A stretch of DNA of 64,000 nt, from contig NZ_BMXR01000001.1 in assembly GCF_014651855.1 (NCBI RefSeq), forward strand, positions 540,631 through 604,630, read 5' to 3'. Positions 16,451-25,551 of this stretch are shown in pieces (positions within the stretch are counted from its first letter, which is position 1; each line of letters begins with the position of its first letter). Below the pieces are notes generated by a model. The model worked only from the letters and a program-made list of their open reading frames with translations, was not told the origin of the DNA and did no database searches. The DNA comes from Saccharospirillum salsuginis (GTDB taxonomy: Bacteria; Pseudomonadota; Gammaproteobacteria; Pseudomonadales; Natronospirillaceae). The position numbers and the translations under genes are program-made.

Positions 16451-17050
16451 TTATGGCGTTGAGTCGTCGTTGTCGTCGGCCAGCCAGCGAAACAGCTCGC
16501 CGGATTCGCAGCGTGCGATCAGCTTTTCCAGAAACCGGTAGTAGTCTTTCGATTCGTCGATCTTGGCCAGATCGATCTCGATTTCCCGCGCAATGTCCGC
16601 GGGCAAATCGTCTCGCTCGAGCAGCGCCTGGTACTCGGTTTCGGCGGCCTCGATGGCCTTCATGTTGATGGTGACCTCGTCTTCCCAGCGCCGGCAGAAA
16701 AAGTTGATGAAGTTCTTGTGGAAGTCTTCTTCGGCGCGATACAGGTCCTTGCGCGAGCCCGGCCGGAAGATGCGATGCACCATCTTGTTTTCCTGAAGCT
16801 TGCGCACCCCGGTGCTCATGCTGCCTTTGCTCATCCCCATCTTGGCGCACATTTCATCGAGCGTGATCGGGTCGTTGTGGAAGTACATCAGCCCGTAGAG
16901 CAGGCCGGTGGTCGAATTGACCCCGTAGTGGTCCATGGTCTGGGCAATGGAATTGACCACCAGCGAGCGCACCTGTCGCAGTGCATCCTCGGCGTCTGAG
17001 GGCTCGGTTGTCGGCGCGTCTGGCCGGTATTTGTTCTGGCTTGAAGGCAT
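16451..17050 (-). CDS. GbsR/MarR-type winged-helix regulator
   Basis: The 199-residue protein has the GbsR-family winged helix in about residues 30-110: YGLMYFHNDPITLDEMCAKMGMSKGSMS, then VRKLQENKMVHRIFRPGSRKDLYRAEE. A helical C-terminal part follows (EYQALLERDDLP, FLEKLIARCESGELFRWL). GbsR proteins control choline and betaine uptake in Bacillus. Here it heads a run with the HAD phosphatase and an ABC importer and probably represses it in response to its substrate. An AT-rich stretch at about 17070-17125 is the likely promoter region. Confidence 0.82.
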   Translation of the reverse strand: MPSSQNKYRPDAPTTEPSDAEDALRQVRSLVVNSIAQTMDHYGVNSTTGLLYGLMYFHNDPITLDEMCAKMGMSKGSMSTGVRKLQENKMVHRIFRPGSRKDLYRAEEDFHKNFINFFCRRWEDEVTINMKAIEAAETEYQALLERDDLPADIAREIEIDLAKIDESKDYYRFLEKLIARCESGELFRWLADDNDDSTP

Positions 17051-17220
17051 CGGTTCAGTCTGCGAACGGGTCTGTTTTTAGCGTGTATCGAATATTTAGT
17101 ATTTTTTAAACGTTTTGTACCTTACCAGATTGGGGGCAGAAGTGAATGGCTGTGATTGTCTTGTAACGGTGGTTAAAAGGGGCTTTGTTCAGCGAATGGG
17201 CATTAAAAACGGGGCTGGAT

Positions 17221-17256
17221 ACCGCCCCAAATGCCGCTGTGGCGGCATGGGGCGGT
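17221..17256. terminator. Strong GC hairpin between the GbsR-type gene and the large lipoprotein gene
   Basis: ACCGCCCC (17221-17228) and ATGCCGC (17231-17237) pair with 17242-17256, leaving only a two-A bulge and a four-base loop. It lies 38 bases past the stop of the minus-strand lipoprotein gene and likely ends that transcript, although the T-run on that strand is short and displaced. Confidence 0.5.
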
Positions 17257-17294
17257 GGGGAGAGAAGGGTAAGGGAGGGAGGTTTACGGGCGTA

Positions 17295-19103
17295 TCACCG
17301 CCCGTACACCGGGCGGGTCCAAGCCGCCGCGTTGGCTTGCGATGAGGGTGCCGCCATCAGGTGTTTCAGGGAATCGGCCTCTTCCGTATTCACGTAAACG
17401 ACCTCATAGCTGTCGTCTTCATACCCGACCCGCAGCAACTGGTGCGGACCGGAACGAATACCGAACACGCGCACCGTCTCCGGCGCCGGGTCCAACCGAC
17501 CCAGTTCGACCAGCCCCTGGTCCGGCGACCCCGCACTGACCGCCGCCAGAGTGCTGTCGTCCTTCAGCAGAAAGACCTCGCTGATGTTGGCCCTGGCCAG
17601 GCGGATGGCGACATTGCCCTCGCCCGTTCCTGAAGCGCCGATCCATTGCGCCTGTTCGAGCCGGATTTGCTCGCTGCCGTCCACGCGGGCAGCGACGGCC
17701 GTGTCGATGTTCCGCGTATCGTTGTAGAAGAACCAGCCGTTGACGCTATCGACGACGGGCGTCTCGATGCTGCCTTCGTACAAGGCGGATTCGGAGTAAT
17801 CCGACAGATCCACCGATGTCAGGGTGTCGTCGATCAGCCAGATCAATTCATTGCCGCCATCGATCAGGAAGGGGCTGGCGAGTGTTTGGGCCACGCTGTC
17901 TGGGTTACGGCTGGCGTAGTCGATCTCCAGCGACCAGCCGTTGCTGTCGACGCGGTACAGCATCGGGTTGAAGGCGCCTAGAATGGAAAATTCACTGCGT
18001 TCGTGAAAGGCGAAATACAGCGTCTGGTCGCGAATGGCCAGCTGATCGGCCGTAGGCAGCATGGCCCCGGTGCCCAACAGGTTCTGGAGGAAGGTCAGCT
18101 TTTCGCCCTGGTCATTCAGCAACGGTTTGATTGTACCGGGGTTGCCCGCGCTGTAGAGCCAAAGTTCCGAAGGTGGCACTTCCTCGTCGCTGGTATCCAG
18201 GTCCTCGAAGGTGAGCACCAGCAGTTGCTGGTCCCGCCCCAGGTGACTGAACATATCCACAAAGCGAACATTCTCGACCGGATTACCCTGGGCATCCAGG
18301 ACGGCGCCTTCGGATGCGAGGTTCAGGTCGACCTGGGCCAGGCGGTTGTTGTTGCTTTCATCGATCACTAGCCAGCCATTCGGATTACCGTCGCCGAGGG
18401 GCACTACGGGATTGTGATCGTTACTGAATGCCAGCGGCGCCTGGCTGACTGAATCGCCGATTCGAAGTTGTTGCCATCCGGTCGTCCCGCCCAGATAGGC
18501 GACGGCCGTGTTGGCCGGTTGATCCAGATCGTATTGGAAATACAGTCGGGTACTGTTCAGATTGCTGTTGTCCGCTTCCGAAGACACCTGCTGCGGCGCA
18601 GGTGGCGTGACACTCTGGGTCGCCTCTACCCGCTGAAAGGCATCCGGTACCATATAGGTGACGTCCGACCCAGTAATGGTGCGCTCCTTCTGGGATCGAT
18701 AAAACAGGTGTTGCGCCCGGTAATCCGTCAGATCGTTGCCGGTGATGCTGGCCTGTGCGATGGGCCGAAACAGATAGATGGCGCCTTCAAGATAGGCATC
18801 GCCATCCACCAGTACCGCACCATCGTCCGGCAATTGAGGGTTGTAGGCGAAAAGCCCCGAGTTACCGTCCGCGTCCGAGGTGAAGTACAACCAGTTGTCG
18901 TTGTCCGGCACGCCCGTCAAACCGTTCAGTTTGGGCAGAGTATCGCCGCCGACGGAGCTCGAGCCGCCACCGTCACTGCCGTTGCCACCGTCATTTCCGT
19001 CTTCTCCGTCATCGCCTCCCCCGCCACTGCTGTTACAACCTGCGGCAAGAGCCACTACCAGCGCCAGACTGTACGCTTTGAATTCGGACGTTAAAACCGC
19101 CAT
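17295..19103 (-). CDS. Large exported lipoprotein of unknown function
   Basis: The 602-residue protein starts with a lipoprotein signal (MAVLTSEFKAYSLALVVALAAGC, lipid Cys about residue 23). A low-complexity Gly/Asp/Ser linker of about 30 residues follows, then a long beta-rich region. Repeating phrases such as LYFTSDADGNSGLFAY, LWLYSAGNPGT, LYFAFHER and IWLIDDTLTSVDLS suggest propeller-like blades. I choose ATG 19103 because GAGG stands 5 bases before it. No catalytic motif is visible. It may be an outer-membrane or surface-anchored protein. The family is not recognised. Confidence 0.7.
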   Translation of the reverse strand: MAVLTSEFKAYSLALVVALAAGCNSSGGGGDDGEDGNDGGNGSDGGGSSSVGGDTLPKLNGLTGVPDNDNWLYFTSDADGNSGLFAYNPQLPDDGAVLVDGDAYLEGAIYLFRPIAQASITGNDLTDYRAQHLFYRSQKERTITGSDVTYMVPDAFQRVEATQSVTPPAPQQVSSEADNSNLNSTRLYFQYDLDQPANTAVAYLGGTTGWQQLRIGDSVSQAPLAFSNDHNPVVPLGDGNPNGWLVIDESNNNRLAQVDLNLASEGAVLDAQGNPVENVRFVDMFSHLGRDQQLLVLTFEDLDTSDEEVPPSELWLYSAGNPGTIKPLLNDQGEKLTFLQNLLGTGAMLPTADQLAIRDQTLYFAFHERSEFSILGAFNPMLYRVDSNGWSLEIDYASRNPDSVAQTLASPFLIDGGNELIWLIDDTLTSVDLSDYSESALYEGSIETPVVDSVNGWFFYNDTRNIDTAVAARVDGSEQIRLEQAQWIGASGTGEGNVAIRLARANISEVFLLKDDSTLAAVSAGSPDQGLVELGRLDPAPETVRVFGIRSGPHQLLRVGYEDDSYEVVYVNTEEADSLKHLMAAPSSQANAAAWTRPVYGR

Positions 19104-19217
19104 GCACACCTCTTTGCTCAACCCGAGCCCGGGAGGGATAACCGAGCCCGGGAACGAAACATGAATCGAGTTATGACTCTATGAGCCCTGGTTCGCAAAG
19201 AGAATGGTGCAAATGCA

Positions 19218-19814
19218 CTATCGGGAGGTTTCCTGTTCGGCCCGACACCGCGCCTCCGGCTCTTCCCAGAAGCGCTTTTCGATACCGGGCAACGAGATCA
19301 GGGTTCGGGTTATGGTGATGGGTCCGAATTGCTCGTCATCGCCCACGGCCAGCACGTAGAGGCCTTGCTGGGCCTGGTTGTACACTTTCAGGTAATAGGT
19401 ACCGGCGGGAAAGCGGTCCGTACTGAGAAAATCCTCGCCGGATTCCGGGCCGATCCAATACCACTGTTTGCCATACTCCTCGTACCAGGCCCACCACTCG
19501 AAACGCTCGCCATCCAGCGAGGAAATGAGATCGCGGTTTTCATCGAGAATATCGACCGAGAACCAGTGCGCCCGCGCGCACCCCTCCCATTTGGGTTGGG
19601 TGATGCCGGCATAGAAATCAAAAGCCCGGTCGATGGTAATGCGGTACACATCGGGCGCGCCATTGAGTTCCGCGTATATGGCCTTGGAGACTTCGGGCTT
19701 TTCGATGACGTAGGGGTTGTCGAACGTCCAGTCGGTGGTGTTTTTGTCGTGGACGGGTTGGTGGGCCCAGGCGGCGCTGAGCGTGAGCAGAAAGAGGATG
19801 ATCGTCCTGGTCAT
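19218..19814 (-). CDS. Small exported protein of unknown function
   Basis: The 198-residue protein has a clear signal peptide (MTRTIILFLLTLSAAWA, cleavage before HQPVHD). The mature part is aromatic-rich and beta-like (YRITIDRAFDFYAGIT, FEWWAWYEEYGKQWYWIGPESGEDF, FPAGTYYLKVYNQAQQGLYVLAVGDDEQFG). The last pattern resembles bacterial pre-peptidase or PPC-like domains that bind or shield secreted enzymes. It lies 114 bases upstream of the large lipoprotein gene on the same strand. An inverted repeat CAGACCACC/GGTGGTCTG (19839-19872) sits upstream and may regulate it. Confidence 0.65.
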   Translation of the reverse strand: MTRTIILFLLTLSAAWAHQPVHDKNTTDWTFDNPYVIEKPEVSKAIYAELNGAPDVYRITIDRAFDFYAGITQPKWEGCARAHWFSVDILDENRDLISSLDGERFEWWAWYEEYGKQWYWIGPESGEDFLSTDRFPAGTYYLKVYNQAQQGLYVLAVGDDEQFGPITITRTLISLPGIEKRFWEEPEARCRAEQETSR

Positions 19815-19838
19815 GGTAGTTTCCCTCCAGTGGATTCA

Positions 19839-19872
19839 CAGACCACCGTTCAAACCGACACCTGGTGGTCTG
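19839..19872. promoter_or_regulatory. Inverted repeat upstream of the small exported protein gene
   Basis: Nine-base arms CAGACCACC (19839-19847) and GGTGGTCTG (19864-19872) are separated by 16 bases and lie 25 bases upstream of the start at 19814. The spacing would suit a dimeric regulator or a leader hairpin. No protein partner can be named. Confidence 0.35.
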
Positions 19873-19924
19873 AGCGGTTAATTGGAGGTCACTATAGTTC
19901 AAGCTGGTCTATACGTATGGTCCA

Positions 19925-20044
19925 TTATGAGGGTGATGATTTCCGAAGCTCAGCAGCCATGCGACTCAAAATGTCAAATCGTTCCCCACGGCAACAATCG
20001 ACACGTTTCTGTACATGCCTCCAAGTCGCCTCAATAGGTTCAAG
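19925..20044 (-). pseudogene. Orphan C-terminal coding remnant downstream of the immunity gene
   Basis: Directly after the TAG stop of the immunity gene the same frame stays open for 39 codons to TAA at 19925. It encodes a plausible protein end (ATWRHVQKRVDCCRGERFD, then LSRMAAELRKSS). Its GC content and codon choice look like the host rather than the AT-rich immunity gene. It has no start of its own. I read it as a leftover 3' end of an older gene truncated when the toxin-immunity tip was exchanged; chance cannot be excluded. Confidence 0.3.
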
Positions 20045-20428
20045 CTACAGGGGAAACTCACACTTCCAGTCCGGAACAAATAGAGCCATATCTATGCCCA
20101 TTGACTTTAGTTGTCTAAACAGGTCTTCGTCAGATGAAGCACTCCAATGATTCACATTTATAAGGTCATTCTCATTAACACCATCAGACACCTCCAAAAC
20201 CTTTTTGTCTACTTCAAAGTCCACGATACAGTACTTGTGCTCCAATGAACTCTTTAAAAAACTAAAAGCAGTAGCTACGAACATGGGATCTTTTGGCAGC
20301 TTGAATATAGGGTAGATCGCAATCCATCTTCGAAAATTGATTGAAGAAGGCCCAACCTCTTGAGCCACAACCAAATAGGAGCCATGCTTGATTCCGTTCC
20401 AAACACTTGGCGAGAATTCACTCATCAC
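20045..20428 (-). CDS. Putative immunity protein for the Rhs toxin
   Basis: This 127-residue soluble protein has no signal peptide or membrane segment. It starts 11 bases after the Rhs stop on the same strand, the usual place for a cognate immunity gene. The DNA is clearly AT-richer than the Rhs core, like the toxin tip it follows. Two adjacent ATGs (20428, 20425) are possible behind an AAGGG site. No known immunity family was recognised; the assignment is positional. It should bind and neutralise the Rhs C-terminal domain in the cytoplasm. Confidence 0.7.
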   Translation of the reverse strand: MMSEFSPSVWNGIKHGSYLVVAQEVGPSSINFRRWIAIYPIFKLPKDPMFVATAFSFLKSSLEHKYCIVDFEVDKKVLEVSDGVNENDLINVNHWSASSDEDLFRQLKSMGIDMALFVPDWKCEFPL

Positions 20429-20439
20429 TTACCCTTCTT

Positions 20440-20811
20440 CTAATAGTTACCTGGCCAATATATTCGAGTGACGTTCCCCGCAACAGGATGAAGTTGCAAG
20501 TGAGGACTTGCTGCATGCGGATCTTCGGGACTATGGTTTGCCATATACACCTTTCTAGTTTCAATATCACTTATTGGCGTGTCATCCCAATGGTAGTATG
20601 GCTCTTTTCCATTCACAGTTCTAAAATAGTCTTTAGCCGTAACCGAATTAAATGCCTCTGCATTTCGATAACCTTGGCCTGCAAACAGCCCGAGAAAAAG
20701 TTCCTCGGCTTCCGAACGACTGTTCACTGTTACACTCGTATCACCTCTTAATAGAGCTTCTGCCGCACTTTTTACTGTGGCATTGCTCCATGGCACACAT
20801 TCTTTGGCCTG
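20440..20811 (-). other. Exchangeable C-terminal toxin tip of the Rhs protein
   Basis: This part lies after the second DPxG motif. Base composition drops sharply to AT-rich relative to the upstream Rhs core, matching the adjacent immunity gene. Candidate functional residues are the His/Asp of YYHWDD, the His of MANHSPEDPH and the two His of PHLQLHP near the C-terminus. The composition break marks it as a horizontally exchanged module. Confidence 0.7.
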
Positions 20812-23800
20812 AAGACCCAGAGGATCAACAAAGAGTACAGGATTGGGACAATATTGGTAAACATTTAGCCCACCCCGGATACCCAAGGGGTCTTGCGTCA
20901 CGAAACGACCACTCGAAGGTTCATAGTATCGGCACAAGTTTTGATGTAGACCAGTTTCAAGATCTTCATACTGACCTTGCAGCCGAAGTCCTGCATCAAA
21001 TGCCAACCCCGTCACCGGATGAACAATAGCCGCCCAATTGTCCTTCGTTTTACCATATACCTCGTGGTCAATACTCCACACTAAGTCGCCGGATTCATGT
21101 TGATAAAGTGCCTTTGGCGTCCCAGCATGATCCGTATCAAACTGCATCAACCCCAACGCCTGATCCCACAGCGCCACCGGCACATGCGTACCGGGCTCAT
21201 ACACGTACACACGGCGGTTCTTGGGCTGGTACTTCGCGTCGAGGTGCCGTACCTGAACGAGGGTATGACCCTGCCAGACGTAGGCTTCGGCGTACTGTCG
21301 TTTCAGAGCCTCGGTGCCCTCTTCCGTCGGCTCCGGCTTGAACACCACCTTGTCGATGCGGCGGCCGAAGGCGTCGTAACGGAAGGTTAGGCGTTGTGTC
21401 AGGTTGCCGTTCTTGCGCTCGTCCAGCCGGATCAGTTGGTGTTTGGCGTTGTAGACGAGGTGTTGTTCGAGTTTCTTGTCCTTGCCCTTTCGAATACGCA
21501 CGAGGTTACCGTGGTCGTCGTAGTCGAAATGGCGGTCGCCGTGGAATGGCAGACGGTTGTCGAGTAATTGCTCGAGGCCATCGGGTAGCCGGTTGCCGGC
21601 GGCGTCCTGTCGATGGGTTTCGATGTCCGCGGTCGGTTGGCCGGGGTGTCGGGTTTGGGTTTCGACCAGTTGATCCAGCGCGTCGTATCGGTAGTGGCGC
21701 TCGCCGTGTTTGAGGTCGCGGATGTGGTTGATGCGGCCTTGGGTGTCGTAGCCGTAGTGGCGTTCCTGCAGCGGCCGGTCCGGGTCATGCCGGTTCAGAC
21801 GGCGGTAGTGTTGCAGTCGGTTTTGCGGGTCGTATTCCCACTGGCTGGTGTGCTGTCCCTGTTGGCGTTGCTGCAGTTGGCCCCTGGCGTTGAGGTGTTG
21901 TTCCAGCACCGGGGTATCGAGCACGTTCCACGGGTCCCGGTCGTCGGGCAGGCCCATGCCGATGCGTTTCAGGGTGTCGTTCGGGTACCAGTCGTAGCTG
22001 TGGGTCCAGCCCGGTTGGTGGAAATCGTGGTGCAGGCTGGGCCATTTCTGGTTCGGCGGCCGGGCGATGATGGCACTGTGGCGGACACCGCGCAGGCGGC
22101 CTTGCGAGTCGTATGCAAACTGCTGTCGGTGATCGTAGGGGCGGACGCGGTTCATCCAGCCAGGGAAGTCCTGACGGATGCGGTCTTCGAGCAAACGGCC
22201 GCCGGAGTCGTATTGCAGTTCGTGTTCGGCGTGTTCGTTGCGCGCCCGGGTCAGACGGCCCAGCGGGTCGTAACCGAACTCGGTCCAGGTGACGGCCTCC
22301 GCGCGGTCGGCGTGGTCGTAGTGCTCCCGAATCAGGCGACCGAGCGGGTCCCGTTCGAAGGTCGCGCGGATCGGGCCTTCGGTCAGGCCGGTCAGGTGGC
22401 CGGCTTCGTTGTAGCGGTAATCCGTGGTGCGGCCATCGACGCCGACTTCCCGGGTCAGTCGCTCGCAGCCGTCGTACTCGAACCGGTGCGCCTGGCCGTT
22501 GCCGTTAACCACCGCCGTCAGGTTGCGTTCGGCGTCGTACTCGTAACCGATCGTCTGGCCATTCGGCAGGATGCGAGCCTCCGGCTGGGCGAAGGCACCG
22601 TAGCGCAGCTGTGTGGTGCGCCCGCCCGGGTCGGTCTGGGCGATCAGGCGTCCGGCTCGGTCGTATTCGAACTTCCAGGCCTGGCCGTGTTCATTCAACT
22701 GGGTCGTCAGCCGACCCAGGTCGTCGTAGTGGTAATGCTGTTCCTGGCCATGCTGATCGACCTGACGGTGCAGGCGACCCTGGTCGTCGTAATCGAACCG
22801 CAGGTCGGTGAGTGTCACCAGGCTGTCCGGTTCGGCATCGGCTTCGGTGAGGCATTCGTAGCGGCTCAGGGTGCCCAGGGTGTCGTCCCAGTGGTAACGG
22901 TGAACCCGCCCCTGACGATCCCGATGGTGACTCAGGCGGTCGCCGTGCCAGGTCCAACGCTCCTCGGTACCGTCCGGGTGGCGGCAGGCGCTGAGTTGCC
23001 CTTCCGGCGTGTAGTCGTATTGGGTGCGCTGGCCGAGCGGGTCGATGACCTGGCTCGGTTGGTCGCTGTCCTGCCAGTAGTGCAGCTCGAATGTCTGCCC
23101 GAGGGCATCGGTTCGGCGCACCAGGCGATCGTTGTGGTCGTAGTCGTACCGGGTGATGTGGCCAGCGCCGTCGGTGTGGGCACGCAGGCGCCCCTGACTG
23201 TCGTATTCCCAGTGCTCCCGGCCGCCGTCCGGTCGGGTGCGTTCGGTCAGATGACCGGCGGCGTCGAAGACAAAGCTCTCGACATGGCCCCGGCCGTCGG
23301 TGGCGCGGCTGGTGTTCTTGGCCGGGTCCCATTCAAAACGATAATCGTAGTGTCCCGAGGCCTCGAATTGCCGCGTGCAGCGGGCGTCCGGCCCGGTACC
23401 GTCCCACTCGAACCCGAACACCAGGCCGGTGGCGGTGCGGCGGCGATGAAAGAGGTGACGGGTGTAGCGGTATTGCTCAAGGCCGCCGCTCTGGTCCCGC
23501 GCGGCGATCAGGTCCCCGTCGCGGTTGACCCGGTAGTGAGCCAGGGTGCGTTCGGGCTGGTGCGGCTTTGCTTTGCCGCGAATGACACGCCAGCCATGAA
23601 CGCCGGGTTCAAAGCGCACCTCCGCGCCCCAACTGCTGGTGGCGTGGGTCAGCCGTTCGGGTTCACTCACATCCACCCGGTCGGAACGCTCATACCACAG
23701 TTGCCAGTGGTGGCGACGGTCCGGCGTGCTCAACTGACTGAGACGCCAGCGCTCGGCTTGGCCCAGGTCCGGCTCGAAATGCCAGACCAGACCGTCCTGT

Positions 23801-25551
23801 TGCAGGCTGAACCAGTCCTCGTAGCGGCTCAACACAACGCCGAACTGGTTCCGCACCCGTCGGCCGCTGGCGGGCAGCGGATAGGTGATGGACGCGCCTT
23901 CGGCATCGCAGTGGATTAACTGCCCGTCACGCAGGACCAGGCTCTGATCGAACGGGTGGCTCCAGCCGTGGCCCAGTAACGAGCGACGGGCGCTGGCGGT
24001 GCTACGGTAGAGGCGCTTCCAGACCAGCGGCAGCGGGCCGCCCAATTCGAAATCGACCTGAGAGAACAGCTCTTCCCCGGTCAGCATGTTGATCGGGTCG
24101 CCGCAGGTGGTGCTGTGCGCTTCGCTCTGCGTGCAGCGGCCGTTATCGGTGGTGCTTTCGGACTCGGTTCGGTCCGCCTCGCGGCGGCGCAGTTCCGCCG
24201 CCGGCGTCTGGTATTGACCGGTATGGCTTTGCTCGCGACGGCCGATTCGCACCCGGTCGTATCGTTTTTCGATGGCGCCGGTCGGCAGCACGCGGTAAAT
24301 GCGACGTAGGGTGCCGATGGTTTCCGCGAAATAGCGGGAATATTTGATGGCGGCGGCCGAACCGGCCACCGCCGCCGCTGCACCCGCCGTCAAGGCGGTG
24401 GCGACGGCCAGGGCGATGGCGAACAAGATGTCGAACGCCAACGCCCCCAGGGCTTCGGCTTTTTCGACGGTGCTCATCGAGTCGAAAAAGCGTTTCGGAA
24501 AGTCGACCAACAGCGACCAGGTGTCTTCGTCCGTCGCCAGCCAACTGAGCACGGTGTAGGCGCGTTGCGCCTGGTCCCAGGCGTGGCCGGCTTCCTGGGC
24601 GACGTAGGCGAAATCCTCTTCCAGTTCCGACAGCGAATAGCCATCGGCGAGTTTTTCGTAGAGGGCGCTGCTGGCGGCGGTGAGGCCGGTGGCGGCACCG
24701 GTAATGGCGTCCGCCGTGCTGGAGACCAAATCCCTGGCGCTGTCCCAGATGGACACCATGACCGCGCCGGTGAGGATGAGCCCCTGCTCCACGAAATCGC
24801 TCTCGGCGAGCAGATCATCCAGCCGGTCTTTCCGGTCCATCCGCTCGTTGATGATGCTATCGAGCAGGGTGCGCAGTTCATCGCGCAACTGCGGCAACCG
24901 GGTGTGGTCCGCCTCGTACGTCACACTGGCGTCGCCCGCCGGCAGATACTGTTCCGTGGCCCGGCCGGACTCGTTCAAACGGCCCGTTCGGGTATCCCCG
25001 GCGACGGTGAGGGTGTACCGGATATCCGGCACCGGCTCACCCTGGTCGTCCAGGTATTCCAGCGTCAGGCTGTGCTCCGTACGGGTGCCTTCCGGTTGAT
25101 AACGGTTCAAGGACTCGGCGACTTCCGGCGGCATCTCTTCCGACACCGAAGCCGCCGCCTGCGCGGCGCCCGGCCGACCCGCACCGCCAGCGCGGACCGA
25201 GGACGACCGCACTGACGCATCGACCCGTTCCAGACAGATCCACCGGCTCGACCCGACCACGGGCCCGCGCGTGGCCTCCCATTCCCCGCGCCGGTTCAAG
25301 GCGAAGAACCGGTGGCGCTCATCCGCCACCACATAGCGGGCTTCCTCCGCGCTCAGCAAGGCCCAGTCCCGCCAGTGAGGCAGCAGCCGGTTGCGGAGGG
25401 AGACCGGCAGGCGACCTACGGCTTCCCGGTCTCCTCTTGCGGTTGTGGTTGTCTCATCCGATGCGGGTGCGGGTGAGCGGGAGACAGCGTGATCGGAATG
25501 CTGGGGAGATTCTGGGTGCCATGCATCGGCACCGACGGTGTGCGCACACAT
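20440..25551 (-). CDS. Rhs-family polymorphic toxin
   Basis: The 1703-residue protein has an N-terminal region of about 490 residues. This includes a hydrophobic segment near 365-405 (LAFDILFAIALAVATALTAGAAAAVAG), likely membrane-translocating. The Rhs core opens with CGDPINMLTGEELFSQVDFELGG and carries dozens of YD repeats (YDxxGRL) forming the shell. The core ends with the canonical auto-cleavage pattern DPxG-18 residues-DPxG (second Asp at residue 1576). The last 123 residues are the toxin. There is no PAAR or VgrG part, and no T6SS, chaperone or Tc gene in the window, so the delivery route is unknown. Residues in the tip such as YYHWDD and PHLQLHP suggest a His-containing nuclease-like domain, family unrecognised. 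Confidence 0.9.
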   Translation of the reverse strand: MCAHTVGADAWHPESPQHSDHAVSRSPAPASDETTTTARGDREAVGRLPVSLRNRLLPHWRDWALLSAEEARYVVADERHRFFALNRRGEWEATRGPVVGSSRWICLERVDASVRSSSVRAGGAGRPGAAQAAASVSEEMPPEVAESLNRYQPEGTRTEHSLTLEYLDDQGEPVPDIRYTLTVAGDTRTGRLNESGRATEQYLPAGDASVTYEADHTRLPQLRDELRTLLDSIINERMDRKDRLDDLLAESDFVEQGLILTGAVMVSIWDSARDLVSSTADAITGAATGLTAASSALYEKLADGYSLSELEEDFAYVAQEAGHAWDQAQRAYTVLSWLATDEDTWSLLVDFPKRFFDSMSTVEKAEALGALAFDILFAIALAVATALTAGAAAAVAGSAAAIKYSRYFAETIGTLRRIYRVLPTGAIEKRYDRVRIGRREQSHTGQYQTPAAELRRREADRTESESTTDNGRCTQSEAHSTTCGDPINMLTGEELFSQVDFELGGPLPLVWKRLYRSTASARRSLLGHGWSHPFDQSLVLRDGQLIHCDAEGASITYPLPASGRRVRNQFGVVLSRYEDWFSLQQDGLVWHFEPDLGQAERWRLSQLSTPDRRHHWQLWYERSDRVDVSEPERLTHATSSWGAEVRFEPGVHGWRVIRGKAKPHQPERTLAHYRVNRDGDLIAARDQSGGLEQYRYTRHLFHRRRTATGLVFGFEWDGTGPDARCTRQFEASGHYDYRFEWDPAKNTSRATDGRGHVESFVFDAAGHLTERTRPDGGREHWEYDSQGRLRAHTDGAGHITRYDYDHNDRLVRRTDALGQTFELHYWQDSDQPSQVIDPLGQRTQYDYTPEGQLSACRHPDGTEERWTWHGDRLSHHRDRQGRVHRYHWDDTLGTLSRYECLTEADAEPDSLVTLTDLRFDYDDQGRLHRQVDQHGQEQHYHYDDLGRLTTQLNEHGQAWKFEYDRAGRLIAQTDPGGRTTQLRYGAFAQPEARILPNGQTIGYEYDAERNLTAVVNGNGQAHRFEYDGCERLTREVGVDGRTTDYRYNEAGHLTGLTEGPIRATFERDPLGRLIREHYDHADRAEAVTWTEFGYDPLGRLTRARNEHAEHELQYDSGGRLLEDRIRQDFPGWMNRVRPYDHRQQFAYDSQGRLRGVRHSAIIARPPNQKWPSLHHDFHQPGWTHSYDWYPNDTLKRIGMGLPDDRDPWNVLDTPVLEQHLNARGQLQQRQQGQHTSQWEYDPQNRLQHYRRLNRHDPDRPLQERHYGYDTQGRINHIRDLKHGERHYRYDALDQLVETQTRHPGQPTADIETHRQDAAGNRLPDGLEQLLDNRLPFHGDRHFDYDDHGNLVRIRKGKDKKLEQHLVYNAKHQLIRLDERKNGNLTQRLTFRYDAFGRRIDKVVFKPEPTEEGTEALKRQYAEAYVWQGHTLVQVRHLDAKYQPKNRRVYVYEPGTHVPVALWDQALGLMQFDTDHAGTPKALYQHESGDLVWSIDHEVYGKTKDNWAAIVHPVTGLAFDAGLRLQGQYEDLETGLHQNLCRYYEPSSGRFVTQDPLGIRGGLNVYQYCPNPVLFVDPLGLQAKECVPWSNATVKSAAEALLRGDTSVTVNSRSEAEELFLGLFAGQGYRNAEAFNSVTAKDYFRTVNGKEPYYHWDDTPISDIETRKVYMANHSPEDPHAASPHLQLHPVAGNVTRIYWPGNY

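Noticed and set aside
21613..23919. Plus-strand open frame of about 768 codons
   Set aside because: It is antisense to the YD-repeat core of the Rhs gene and is Val/Gly-rich repeat noise without a start signal.
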